From the NCBI GenBank assembly GCA_027487845.1, contig JAIYCV010000041.1, positions 62,001-126,000 on the forward strand: a stretch of 64,000 nt of DNA, in the 5' to 3' direction. The position numbers were made by a program, and so were the translations under genes. The stretch comes from Flammeovirgaceae bacterium. GTDB taxonomy: Bacteria > Bacteroidota > Bacteroidia > Cytophagales > Cyclobacteriaceae. Under the pieces are notes generated by a model, which was given only the letters and a program-made list of their open reading frames with translations, searched no databases and was not told where the DNA came from. This document shows, piece after piece, positions 53,255-61,080 of this stretch; the first letter of the stretch is position 1, and the number at the start of each line of letters is the position of its first letter.

Positions 53255-54979
53255 ATGTTTATACTCGGCCTCAATGCCTACCACGCAGATTCGTCCGCTG
53301 CTATTTTTAAGGACGGCATTTTAATAGCTGCCATCGAAGAAGAGAGATTCCGCAGAATAAAACATTGGGCCGGTTTCCCCAGCGAGGCAGTAATGTTTTG
53401 TTTGAAAGAAGCAGGTATCACCTTAGCCGAAGTAGATCACATTTGTATAGGCCGCGATCCCAAAGCAAAATTTTTGCGAAAAGTCCTATTTGTGTTAAAG
53501 ACCTTAGGTAAGAAAAATTCACTTTTATCAGATAGACTTAATAACTCAAAGAAGGTGGCAAGTATTGAAAGCGAACTTTCAGCATTGAGTGGATTAAGTG
53601 AGGGCGTGGTCAAGAGCAAAATAGTGAATGTAGAACATCATCGAAGCCATTTGGCTTCGGCTTTCTTTGCAAGTCCGTTTGAAGAAGCCGCAATAGTGTC
53701 AATTGATGGTTCGGGTGATTTTACAACCACCATGATAGCTGTTGGGAAAGGTAACAAAATTGATGTAATTGACTCAATTGATTTTCCAGTATCTGCCGGC
53801 CTGTTCTATACTGCATTTACTCAATACTTAGGCTTTCCTCATTATGGAGATGAATATAAAGTGATGGGGTTGGCGCCCTATGGAAAACCTGTTTATGCGG
53901 ATTTGGTAAGGAAAATCATACGATTTTCAGAGGATGGTTTGTTTACTTGGGTGCCCGACTATTTTGCAAATATCACTGAAATTAAATTAGATTACTCAAC
54001 ACATATTCCAGTGGTTTCCACTCTATATGGAAACAAAATGGTGGAGGTATTTGGGGCACCAAGGCAACCAAAAGAAGAACTCACACAAAAGCATAAAGAT
54101 ATTGCAGCGAGCGTACAGTTAATATGTGAAGAACTGATCATACATATTCTAAATCACCTTCAAAAACGTACAGGTTTAAAAAATATTTGTATAGCGGGTG
54201 GGGTCGCTCAAAATTCAGTGGCCAATGGAAAGGTGATCGAAAAGACTAATTTCGAAAACCTGTATATACCCTCAGCGGGGCATGATGCTGGCATTAGTAT
54301 GGGCTCTGCATTGTACACGCATAACCATATTCTAAAGCAAGAAAGAGTTCCACCTGTTTACAATGCTTATACGGGCAGTAAATTTTCTAATGAAGAGATT
54401 GAAGCTTTTTTGAACAGTAAAGGTATAGCCTATCAAAGGTTAGACGATGATAAGCTATTTGACAAAATAACGGACAAATTGATCGAGCCGGGTGTAGTAG
54501 GGTGGTTTAGTGGTCGAGCTGAGTTTGGCCCTCGTGCGTTGGGTGGAAGATCAATTCTGGCCGACCCCAGAAATAATCACGCAAAAGAATTATTAAATCT
54601 GAAAATTAAAAAGCGTGAAAGTTTCCGTCCATTCGCGCCATCTATTTTGAAAGAATTTGTTGGTGAATACTTCGAGAAAGTAGAAGATGTTCCATTTATG
54701 GAAAAAGTATTTCCCATCAAGAAAGAAAAACAACACTTGATTCCTGCCGTGACCCATGTAGATGGAACCGGCAGACTGCAAACAGTTTCTTCCGATGTTT
54801 CGCCAAGATATTATGCATTGATCGATAAGTTTAGGACAAAGACGGGCATTCCTATTTTATTGAATACATCGTTTAACGAAAATGAACCTATCGTGAATAC
54901 GCCAGCGGAAGCGTTGGACTGTTTTTTGCGTACTCAAATGGATATGCTTGTGCTCGAAAACTGTTTGATAGAGAGATAA
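53255..54979 (+). CDS. Carbamoyltransferase (NodU/CmcH family)
   Basis: A 574-residue enzyme: GLNAYHADSSAAIFKDGILIAAIEEERFRRIKH at the N-terminus (Kae1-like fold), VEHHRSHLASAFFASPFEEAAIVSIDGSGD (metal His and active-site Asp) and WFSGRAEFGPRALGGRSILADPR in the C-terminal domain. NodU/CmcH proteins carbamoylate a hydroxyl group using carbamoyl phosphate and ATP, for example on Nod factor sugars. Position right after the acylation pair suggests another decoration of the polymer or of a precursor. It is 6 bp from the MBOAT gene and two bases before the GT2 gene. Confidence 0.9.
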   Translation: MFILGLNAYHADSSAAIFKDGILIAAIEEERFRRIKHWAGFPSEAVMFCLKEAGITLAEVDHICIGRDPKAKFLRKVLFVLKTLGKKNSLLSDRLNNSKKVASIESELSALSGLSEGVVKSKIVNVEHHRSHLASAFFASPFEEAAIVSIDGSGDFTTTMIAVGKGNKIDVIDSIDFPVSAGLFYTAFTQYLGFPHYGDEYKVMGLAPYGKPVYADLVRKIIRFSEDGLFTWVPDYFANITEIKLDYSTHIPVVSTLYGNKMVEVFGAPRQPKEELTQKHKDIAASVQLICEELIIHILNHLQKRTGLKNICIAGGVAQNSVANGKVIEKTNFENLYIPSAGHDAGISMGSALYTHNHILKQERVPPVYNAYTGSKFSNEEIEAFLNSKGIAYQRLDDDKLFDKITDKLIEPGVVGWFSGRAEFGPRALGGRSILADPRNNHAKELLNLKIKKRESFRPFAPSILKEFVGEYFEKVEDVPFMEKVFPIKKEKQHLIPAVTHVDGTGRLQTVSSDVSPRYYALIDKFRTKTGIPILLNTSFNENEPIVNTPAEALDCFLRTQMDMLVLENCLIER

Positions 54980-54981
54980 AG

Positions 54982-55740
54982 TTGAAAGTTTCCCTCATTA
55001 CAGTCTCCTTCAATTCGGCAAACACTATCAGAGATGCCATAGAATCCGTGTTGTCCCAGGATTACCAAGACATAGAATATATTATTGTTGATGGCAAATC
55101 AACTGATAGCACAGCCTCGATTATCGAAAGCTATTCATCACGAATCTCAAAATGGATAAGTGAACCAGACCAAGGTATTTACGATGCGATGAATAAAGCT
55201 ATCCAGCTTGCCACTGGCGAGGTGGTTGGAATTTTAAACTCAGATGACTTCTACCACGATTCAACAATTATCTCGACTGTGATGGAAGTGTTTAAAACCC
55301 AGCAGATAGATGCTGTCTTTGGTGATTTGGTTTTCGTTGATGTCAACAACTTATCAAAAGTAGTTAGGAAATACTCTTCGAAGGGCTGGACACCGAGAAA
55401 ATTTGCGTACGGCTTTATGCCAGCGCACCCAACATTTTTTGTCAAGAGAAGCCTATATAAAGAGGTTGGTCTTTTTAAAACACACTACCCAATCGGGTCA
55501 GATTATGAATTGCTAATACGCTTTCTTTACAAGCATAAGATAAAGTATCGGTATATCAATAAAGTCATGGTAACCATGCGCAAAGGGGGGGCTAGTACTA
55601 ACGGGTTGAAGAGTAATTTTATTTTAAACCGAGATATTTTGAATGCCTGTCGGGAGAATGGTATTCGCACAAACTACTTGAAGATTTATTCCAAATATTT
55701 CTTCAAGGTATTCGAATTGATAAACCCTTCGGCTAACTAG
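54982..55740 (+). CDS. GT2 family glycosyltransferase (WcaA-like)
   Basis: A 252-residue GT-A enzyme with a typical short GT2 core: VSLITVSFNSANTIRDAIESVLSQDYQDIEYIIVDGKSTDST, GIYDAMNKAIQLATGEVVGILNSDDFY (metal region) and MPAHPTFFVKRSLYKEVG. It resembles colanic-acid WcaA/WcaE proteins. The start is TTG, two bases after the carbamoyltransferase stop. It is the last glycosyltransferase of the extension type before the chain-initiation genes, so it may add the second sugar; this is inference. Confidence 0.9.
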   Translation: MKVSLITVSFNSANTIRDAIESVLSQDYQDIEYIIVDGKSTDSTASIIESYSSRISKWISEPDQGIYDAMNKAIQLATGEVVGILNSDDFYHDSTIISTVMEVFKTQQIDAVFGDLVFVDVNNLSKVVRKYSSKGWTPRKFAYGFMPAHPTFFVKRSLYKEVGLFKTHYPIGSDYELLIRFLYKHKIKYRYINKVMVTMRKGGASTNGLKSNFILNRDILNACRENGIRTNYLKIYSKYFFKVFELINPSAN

Positions 55741-55757
55741 CCCAGACCATATTTTTG

Positions 55758-56690
55758 ATGAGGGTATTGTTAACAGGTGTAACGGGTTTTTTGGGGACAA
55801 GTTTAGTTGACTATTTCCAACGTGACCCCTCCACTGTTTTGTATGGATACGGCAGAAACCGGGAGGAGGCAAGGAGAAAATTTCAGGACGTGAATTTGGT
55901 AATTGTTGACAGTTATGATAGCCAAAAACTAAATGAGCTAAAAATTGATGTCATTATCCATCTCGCAGGCATCGCGCACGACTTGAAAGGTAACTTTAAA
56001 CCTTCTGACTACTATGAGGTCAATTTTGAAGGAACAAAGAAAATCTATAAAGACTTCCTGCACTCATCTGCTTCGAAATTCATTTTTCTTAGCTCAATCA
56101 AGGCAGCCATTGATAGTTGGCCAACAGCGGTAGACGAACATATCACGTGCCATCCAATTTCGGACTACGGCAAATCAAAACTGTTAGCAGAACAATTTAT
56201 ACAATCTCAAAAGTTACCACCCAGTAAAGCGTTTTACATTTTAAGGCCTTGCATGATTCACGGTCCAGGCAACAAAGGAAATTTGAACGTGTTGTATAAG
56301 TTTGTTAAGAAAGGCATTCCTTTTCCTTTTGGTGCCTTTAAAAATGAGAGGTCATTCTTAAGCATAGATAACTTCACCGCAATTGTCAATCAACTCCTGA
56401 GAAAGGAAGTGTCCTCTGGTGTGTATCATTTGTCTGACAGTGAAACGCTCTCAACGCTAAGTTTATACAAACTTATTTGCCAGGTTGTAAGGCAAAAGGA
56501 GAGGGTTTGGTTCGTTCCCAAGCCCTTGATAAAATCATTTTTCTTCCTTCTCGGTAAAACTGGCCAACTGAATAAGCTGACGGAAAACGCAATTGTGAAC
56601 AACACCAAGATTCTTTCTGCTATCAATATAAAATTACCCGTTGGTTCAAAAGAAGGTTTAACCAAAACCATTAAGTCTTTCCGTGGTTAA
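55758..56690 (+). CDS. NAD-dependent SDR, UDP-keto-sugar 4-reductase-like (WbpV-like)
   Basis: A 310-residue SDR: VLLTGVTGFLGTSLVDYF, VIIHLAGIAHDL, KFIFLSSIKA (catalytic Ser and the IK mark seen in WbpV/WreQ) and DYGKSKLLAE (Tyr-xxx-Lys). WbpV-type enzymes reduce UDP-4-keto-6-deoxy-GlcNAc to UDP-QuiNAc or UDP-FucNAc. In other loci they sit next to the WbpL/WecA-type transferase that uses the product, and that is the case here. The start is ATG 55758. The stop overlaps the next gene by eight bases. Confidence 0.82.
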   Translation: MRVLLTGVTGFLGTSLVDYFQRDPSTVLYGYGRNREEARRKFQDVNLVIVDSYDSQKLNELKIDVIIHLAGIAHDLKGNFKPSDYYEVNFEGTKKIYKDFLHSSASKFIFLSSIKAAIDSWPTAVDEHITCHPISDYGKSKLLAEQFIQSQKLPPSKAFYILRPCMIHGPGNKGNLNVLYKFVKKGIPFPFGAFKNERSFLSIDNFTAIVNQLLRKEVSSGVYHLSDSETLSTLSLYKLICQVVRQKERVWFVPKPLIKSFFFLLGKTGQLNKLTENAIVNNTKILSAINIKLPVGSKEGLTKTIKSFRG

Positions 56691-57672
56691 AGGTATTTTT
56701 GTTTTGTTTGGCTTGATACTCTTTGGAATAGAGTATGTGTACTTTCGGTTGGCAAACCAATTCAAAATAGTGGATAAACCGAACGAGAGGAGTTTGCACG
56801 TGAAGCCAACAATTCGAGGTGGGGGCGTTATTTTTCCTATTGCTGCCGGAATTTATTTTGTCGCTACTAATTACCCGTCTTTTCTTTTTCTGGTCGGCCT
56901 AATTGCAGTAAGTGTAATTGGATTTTTAGATGATATAAGGAGCCTTAAAAGTTTAACACGTTTTATAGTGCAGAGCATAGCCATTGGGCTAATGATTTAC
57001 GACCTTGAAATATTTTCCCAATATTGGTGGATTTCTGTAGTTACTTTTGTGGTGGTTACCGGCACGTTAAATGCCTACAATTTTATGGATGGCATCAATG
57101 GGCTTACCGCTGGGTATTCGGCTGTAATAATGTGTTCCCTACTTTATATCAACAGTTACGTTGTTCACTTTACCGAAGCAAATTTGATAGTTACATTTTT
57201 GATTAGTCTTCTAGTCTTTGGTTATTTTAACTTTCGAAGAGTTGCCATCTGCTTTGCTGGCGATGTGGGGAGCATGGCGTGTGGCTTTTTTGTAATTTAT
57301 CTTATTCTAGATTTAATTTATACCTCTCACAACTATGTTTACATACTATTTTTAGCCGTGTATGGAGTAGATAGTGTATTGACAATTGTGCACCGCCTTA
57401 TCTTAAAACAAAACATATTTAAACCCCATAAATTGCATCTGTATCAGCAATTGATTTCTATTGCAAAAATCAATCATCTTCAAATGACGTTCATTTACAT
57501 GGTGATTCAGTCATTAGTTTGTCTATTGGTCATTTTCATAGTAGACCAGGCTATTTCAACTCAGTATTGGATAGGGTTGGCTACACTTCTTTTTTTAGGT
57601 GCTACCTACCTTTTTGTGAAATTCAAACTCCTCACAACGTATTCTAATGCCAATATATCGCAGCCACATTAA
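56683..57672 (+). CDS. Polyisoprenyl-phosphate GlcNAc/aminosugar-1-phosphate transferase (MraY/WecA/WbpL family)
   Basis: A 329-residue multi-span membrane protein (about ten segments). Motifs are GFLDDIRSLKSLTRF (Asp-Asp), NAYNFMDGINGLTAGY and CFAGDVGSMACGF, the Mg- and substrate-binding loops. It moves a sugar-1-phosphate from UDP-sugar to undecaprenyl phosphate, starting a chain. The WbpV-like gene before it suggests a UDP-QuiNAc- or UDP-FucNAc-type donor, as for WbpL. The start is GTG inside the end of the SDR gene, and its own end overlaps the PglC-like gene by 26 bases. Confidence 0.9.
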   Translation: MVKGIFVLFGLILFGIEYVYFRLANQFKIVDKPNERSLHVKPTIRGGGVIFPIAAGIYFVATNYPSFLFLVGLIAVSVIGFLDDIRSLKSLTRFIVQSIAIGLMIYDLEIFSQYWWISVVTFVVVTGTLNAYNFMDGINGLTAGYSAVIMCSLLYINSYVVHFTEANLIVTFLISLLVFGYFNFRRVAICFAGDVGSMACGFFVIYLILDLIYTSHNYVYILFLAVYGVDSVLTIVHRLILKQNIFKPHKLHLYQQLISIAKINHLQMTFIYMVIQSLVCLLVIFIVDQAISTQYWIGLATLLFLGATYLFVKFKLLTTYSNANISQPH

Positions 57673-58231
57673 AGGCGCTCTTGATTTTTTGATTTGCTTT
57701 TTTGGTTTAATAGCATTCAGTTGGCTTTTTCTAGGAATATTATTTTGTTACTGGATAACCAACAACACGCCAATCTTTTTTCGACAAGACCGCATCGGGT
57801 TGAACAACAAAGTTTTTAAGATCTTGAAATTTAGAACACTATCACTAAACGAACATCTTCCCTTAAGAGAGAGAACATTTGTGCTGGGGCAATTTTTACG
57901 AAGAACGAGCCTAGACGAACTTCCCCAATTATGGAACGTGCTTAAAGGCGATATGTCTTTGGTTGGCCCAAGGCCACTTCCTTTCTACTACTTACCGCGC
58001 TTCTCCCAACATCAATTACTGCGGCATACGGTGAAGCCGGGTATTACAGGATTGGCCCAAGTAATGGGGAGGCATCGGTTAACTTGGAGTCAGAAATTCA
58101 AATTCGACCTATTTTATGTTTCGAAGACTACTTTTTCTCTTGATGCGCTTATCGTATGGAAAACAGCACAGCTTATTTTTTCCTGGCAAAAAGACCGTTC
58201 ATTAGAGGAAGTAGAGTTTACTGGTTTATAG
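57647..58231 (+). CDS. pglC: Small phosphoglycosyltransferase (PglC-like bacterial sugar transferase)
   Basis: A 194-residue monotopic transferase: an N-terminal membrane-associated helix (residues 10-37), FFRQDRIGLNNKVFKILKFRTL, the catalytic dyad in RTSLDELPQLWNVL (Asp90-Glu91) and MSLVGPRPLPFYYL. PglC-type proteins attach UDP-diNAcBac-1-phosphate to undecaprenyl phosphate. The PglD- and PglE-like genes that follow support a bacillosamine-type donor. The first codons lie inside the MraY-family gene, so two unrelated chain-initiating enzymes share 26 bases. The PglD-like gene starts 6 bases later. Confidence 0.9.
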   Translation: MPIYRSHIKGALDFLICFFGLIAFSWLFLGILFCYWITNNTPIFFRQDRIGLNNKVFKILKFRTLSLNEHLPLRERTFVLGQFLRRTSLDELPQLWNVLKGDMSLVGPRPLPFYYLPRFSQHQLLRHTVKPGITGLAQVMGRHRLTWSQKFKFDLFYVSKTTFSLDALIVWKTAQLIFSWQKDRSLEEVEFTGL

Positions 58232-58237
58232 TTAATT

Positions 58238-58873
58238 ATGAGAGATCTAGCGATAATCGGTGCAGGTGATTTTGGTAGGGAAGTGGCGTTACTTGTACAT
58301 CAAATAAACAAAGCGAAGCCTACCTGGAACCTATTAGGGTTTTATGATGACAATTTACAAAAAGGATCATACGTGTTTAAGTTACCCGTCTTGGGGAGGA
58401 TAAGTGATATTAAAAATGATCCCAAAAACACAAATCTTGTGATAGGTATTTCAAATCCTCGGGTGAAAAAGGTGATCATAGAAAAACTAGCTGGTCAAGA
58501 GCTGGATTTCCCCTCACTAATTTCCCCTGCCTGTGAATTAGGTGATGCAGATAATTCCATCGGAAAAGGTTGTATTATTACAATAGGTTGCATCTTAACA
58601 GTAAACGTAACAATTGGCGACTTTGTAATAATCAACTTGGCGACTACGATAGGGCACGATGCGCACATAGGTGATTTCACTTCCGTTATGCCACATTGCA
58701 GTATCTCAGGTGGCGCGAAGATAGGATCAGAATGTTATTTCGGAACGGGGAGTAGCATCTTACAAAATCTATCGATAGGTGATGGAAGTATAATAGGTGC
58801 AGGGGCAGTGGTGACAAAAAGCTTTCCGCGTAATGCCAAATTGATTGGCATACCAGCAATTAATGTAAACTAA
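58238..58873 (+). CDS. pglD: PglD-like UDP-aminosugar N-acetyltransferase
   Basis: A 211-residue protein with an N-terminal nucleotide-binding fold (LAIIGAGDFGREVALLVHQI) and a C-terminal left-handed beta-helix (residues about 105-205: IGKGCIITIGCILTVNVTIGDF, TTIGHDAHIGDFTSV with the probable catalytic His, IGSECYFGTGSSI). PglD acetylates the 4-amino group of UDP-4-amino-4,6-dideoxy-GlcNAc. The aminotransferase that makes that substrate lies 950 bp on, after the exosortase pair. A closely similar layout is seen in the gene at 27.1-27.7 kb, but the surroundings there differ. Confidence 0.85.
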   Translation: MRDLAIIGAGDFGREVALLVHQINKAKPTWNLLGFYDDNLQKGSYVFKLPVLGRISDIKNDPKNTNLVIGISNPRVKKVIIEKLAGQELDFPSLISPACELGDADNSIGKGCIITIGCILTVNVTIGDFVIINLATTIGHDAHIGDFTSVMPHCSISGGAKIGSECYFGTGSSILQNLSIGDGSIIGAGAVVTKSFPRNAKLIGIPAINVN

Positions 58874-58874
58874 T

Positions 58875-59423
58875 ATGTGGAAAGACTTTAAACCGGCATT
58901 TCGGTTTCTATTGGTTTTCGTAATGTGCTACGTAGTGGCCAATGGACTGTATGGCATTTATATTGCCCGTACTAATCCTCAGCCCGACTTTTTTACTCGT
59001 CTTATTTCAAATCAAACTGCCGTTGTTTTAAACCTTTTAAATGAACCAGCACATACGATTATTCGGCTAAAACAACCACTAGTTGCGATATCAACGCCTA
59101 GCAGGGTGGTTCTCGATGTGTATGAAGGCTGCAATGGCATCAATGTAATGATTGTATTCCTAGCTTTTATTGCTGCCTACCAAAGCTTCAACCAATCTAA
59201 AAAGAAAATGATATGGTTCGTGCCAATGGGCATCTTGATTATTTGGACTACCAATATAATACGCATATTCTTATTATACTTTGTAGCCTCTTATTATAAG
59301 ATCTATTTTTACTTTGTTCATAAATATCTCTTTACGCTCGTTCTTTATGCTATTGTCCTTCTTCTTTGGTGGTGGTGGATCAGATTGAACGAAAAGCCAA
59401 GTAAATTGCCTCATGCTAGTTAG
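58875..59423 (+). CDS. xrtF: Exosortase family protein XrtF
   Basis: A 182-residue inner-membrane protein with about four to five hydrophobic segments. It has the exosortase/archaeosortase triad: Cys86 in YEGCNGINVM, Arg130 in TNIIRIFLL and His149 in FVHKYLF. This size and spacing match XrtF, the short Bacteroidota form. Exosortases are thought to cut a C-terminal sorting signal and transfer the protein to a surface molecule. The gene follows the PglD-like gene after one base and overlaps its partner by 11 bases. A link between the sorted protein and this glycan is plausible but not shown. Confidence 0.9.
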   Translation: MWKDFKPAFRFLLVFVMCYVVANGLYGIYIARTNPQPDFFTRLISNQTAVVLNLLNEPAHTIIRLKQPLVAISTPSRVVLDVYEGCNGINVMIVFLAFIAAYQSFNQSKKKMIWFVPMGILIIWTTNIIRIFLLYFVASYYKIYFYFVHKYLFTLVLYAIVLLLWWWWIRLNEKPSKLPHAS

Positions 59424-59829
59424 GGTAACTTTGATAGCTTTAGGAGGTGCGCTGTTGGCATTTATCTATATTTTCCAGCAAACAGATCTTTTGCCGTATC
59501 TTGGGCTTGGCAACTTAAAGGATGAGTGGCTGGTTTTTAGTATCACGCGGGCAATCCGGGTTTTGTTAAACGATGCAGCCTGCATACTAATTATACATGC
59601 CGTTTTTAACGAAAAGAGGTATAGCCTCGTGGCGGGCTACTTTTTTTGTTTCGAGTTTTTTGTGCTGTTGCCCATCTACTTGGCAATTAAACTTTCCATC
59701 GAAGGCCCCTCTGAAATTTCCTCGCCCTTGTTATCTCAATTTCATAGGCTAATTGTAAACCCGGTGCTTATGTTTGTGCTTTTTATAGGTATGTATTTTC
59801 AACGTAAGGTTCAGTCTTCTCGTGAATAG
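59413..59829 (+). CDS. Exosortase F system-associated protein
   Basis: A 138-residue membrane protein with about four hydrophobic stretches, polar loops (LGNLKDEWLVFSITRAIRVLLNDAA) and no catalytic motif. Its position directly after XrtF and its size match the partner protein that regularly accompanies XrtF in Bacteroidota. Its job is unknown; a chaperone or subunit of the exosortase is likely. The start overlaps the exosortase gene by 11 bases, and the last bases overlap the aminotransferase start, so all are coupled. Confidence 0.82.
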   Translation: MLVRVTLIALGGALLAFIYIFQQTDLLPYLGLGNLKDEWLVFSITRAIRVLLNDAACILIIHAVFNEKRYSLVAGYFFCFEFFVLLPIYLAIKLSIEGPSEISSPLLSQFHRLIVNPVLMFVLFIGMYFQRKVQSSRE

Positions 59830-60922
59830 CAAAATTCCGCTCTCATATAACCCCATCGATAGTAAGGCAATAGCTGCCAAAGCGCGCGAATATGAAGATG
59901 CGAATCATAGCCAGCTCGTCCGCGACTTTGAAACCGAACTTGAAAAAACAACAGGAGTGGCGCACGCGGTGGCTGTAAATTCGGGCACAGCTGCTATTCA
60001 TTTGGCACTAAAAGCGGTGGGCGTGAAGGCAGGCGATTTTGTACTCGTATCCACGTTTACCTACGTGGCAACCATCAACCCGATCATCTACCTGGGTGCC
60101 GTTCCTGTTTTTATTGATAGCGAACTACAAACTTGGAACATAGACCCTCAATTAATAGAAGATGCATTCAAACATTTTGCGGCCAAAGGCAAACTGCCAG
60201 CTGCTATCTTGGTGGTGCATACTTATGGCATGCCCGCCAATATGGATGCCCTGCTCAACCTAGCGCGCCAATACGGTGTTCCGCTTGTGGAAGATGCGGC
60301 CGAATGCATTGGATCATCGTATAATAACAAGCCCTTGGGCAGCCTGGCAGAGGTGGGAGTTCTTTCTTTTAACCAAAATAAGATCGTCACCACCTTTGGT
60401 GGCGGTGCGGTGCTGACTAACAATAAATCCATTTACAACCAGGCGCTCCATTGGGCTTCGCACGCGCGGGTAGCCTATGAATACTACCACCACGAGGAGG
60501 TAGGCTATAACTACAAAATGGGCTCATTAAATGCTTGTGCTGGGCTTGTAAGCCTCCGTGATTTACAAACCGCGGTAAACCAACGCAGGGCTGTTTTCGA
60601 GCAATATGCGGAGTTTCTAAAAGAAGACAGTACCATTACATGGCAGCACGAACACCCGCCTGCCTACTCCAACCGATGGTTAAGCTGCTTCGTTTTTCCG
60701 CCCCAACAGGCACAGCGGTTACAACAACTAGCCAGTAAACAGCAAATAGAAACCCGCCCGCTGTGGAAACCCATGCACCTCCAGCCCGCATTTGCTGGCG
60801 CACGCGCTTTCCTATCAGGTGTTGCCGAAAACTTGTTTAAAAATGGGCTGTGCCTACCTTCTGGGCAAATGAATGAAGCCCAACACGAACGAATTTTTCA
60901 GGTTCTTCATCAACTTCGATAA
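59822..60922 (+). CDS. pglE: DegT-family aminotransferase (PglE-like)
   Basis: A 366-residue PLP enzyme: VAVNSGTAAIHLALKAVGVKAGDFVL, VSTFTYVATINPIIYLGA, LVEDAAECIGSSY (PLP-ring Asp) and SFNQNKIVTTFGGGA (Schiff-base Lys187). This is the pattern of PglE and related UDP-4-keto-6-deoxy-GlcNAc C4-aminotransferases. With PglC- and PglD-like genes just upstream it points to UDP-diNAcBac. The 4,6-dehydratase PglF is not in the window. The gene is clearly richer in G and C than the genes before it, so it may have a different origin. The start is GTG in the end of the XrtF partner. Confidence 0.88.
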   Translation: MNSKIPLSYNPIDSKAIAAKAREYEDANHSQLVRDFETELEKTTGVAHAVAVNSGTAAIHLALKAVGVKAGDFVLVSTFTYVATINPIIYLGAVPVFIDSELQTWNIDPQLIEDAFKHFAAKGKLPAAILVVHTYGMPANMDALLNLARQYGVPLVEDAAECIGSSYNNKPLGSLAEVGVLSFNQNKIVTTFGGGAVLTNNKSIYNQALHWASHARVAYEYYHHEEVGYNYKMGSLNACAGLVSLRDLQTAVNQRRAVFEQYAEFLKEDSTITWQHEHPPAYSNRWLSCFVFPPQQAQRLQQLASKQQIETRPLWKPMHLQPAFAGARAFLSGVAENLFKNGLCLPSGQMNEAQHERIFQVLHQLR

Positions 60923-60940
60923 AGCAACTTCTCTTTTTCT

Positions 60941-60960
60941 CAAAAAAAGTGGTTTTTTTG
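60941..60960 (+). terminator. Possible terminator hairpin
   Basis: An 8-bp perfect palindrome CAAAAAAA/TTTTTTTG surrounds a 4-nt loop (GTGG), just 18 bp after the aminotransferase stop. The stem is nearly all A-T, so it is weak, but the T-run on its 3' side fits termination at the end of the polysaccharide operon. Confidence 0.35.
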
Positions 60961-61025
60961 CTTAAAACGGCCTGCCAAATTGTAATATTGCACAAAAACC
61001 TATTTTTTTTTTGGATTTAACAAGT

Positions 61026-61033
61026 TACCTTTG
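61026..61033 (+). promoter_or_regulatory. Bacteroidota -7-like box (TAnnTTTG)
   Basis: TACCTTTG matches the Bacteroidota -7 consensus and lies about 48 bp before the start of the T9SS protein gene. No clear TTTG lies 17-23 bp upstream, as that stretch is a poly-T run. A separate promoter for that gene is likely but not certain. Confidence 0.3.
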
Positions 61034-61080
61034 GCAAATAGTTCGTATTTACACCGAGATGAATTTAAAAAGTACACGTT

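Noticed and set aside
60133-60324. Short plus-strand frame inside the PglE-like gene
   Set aside because: Out-of-frame shadow in the GC-richer gene; the PLP enzyme frame is intact across it.
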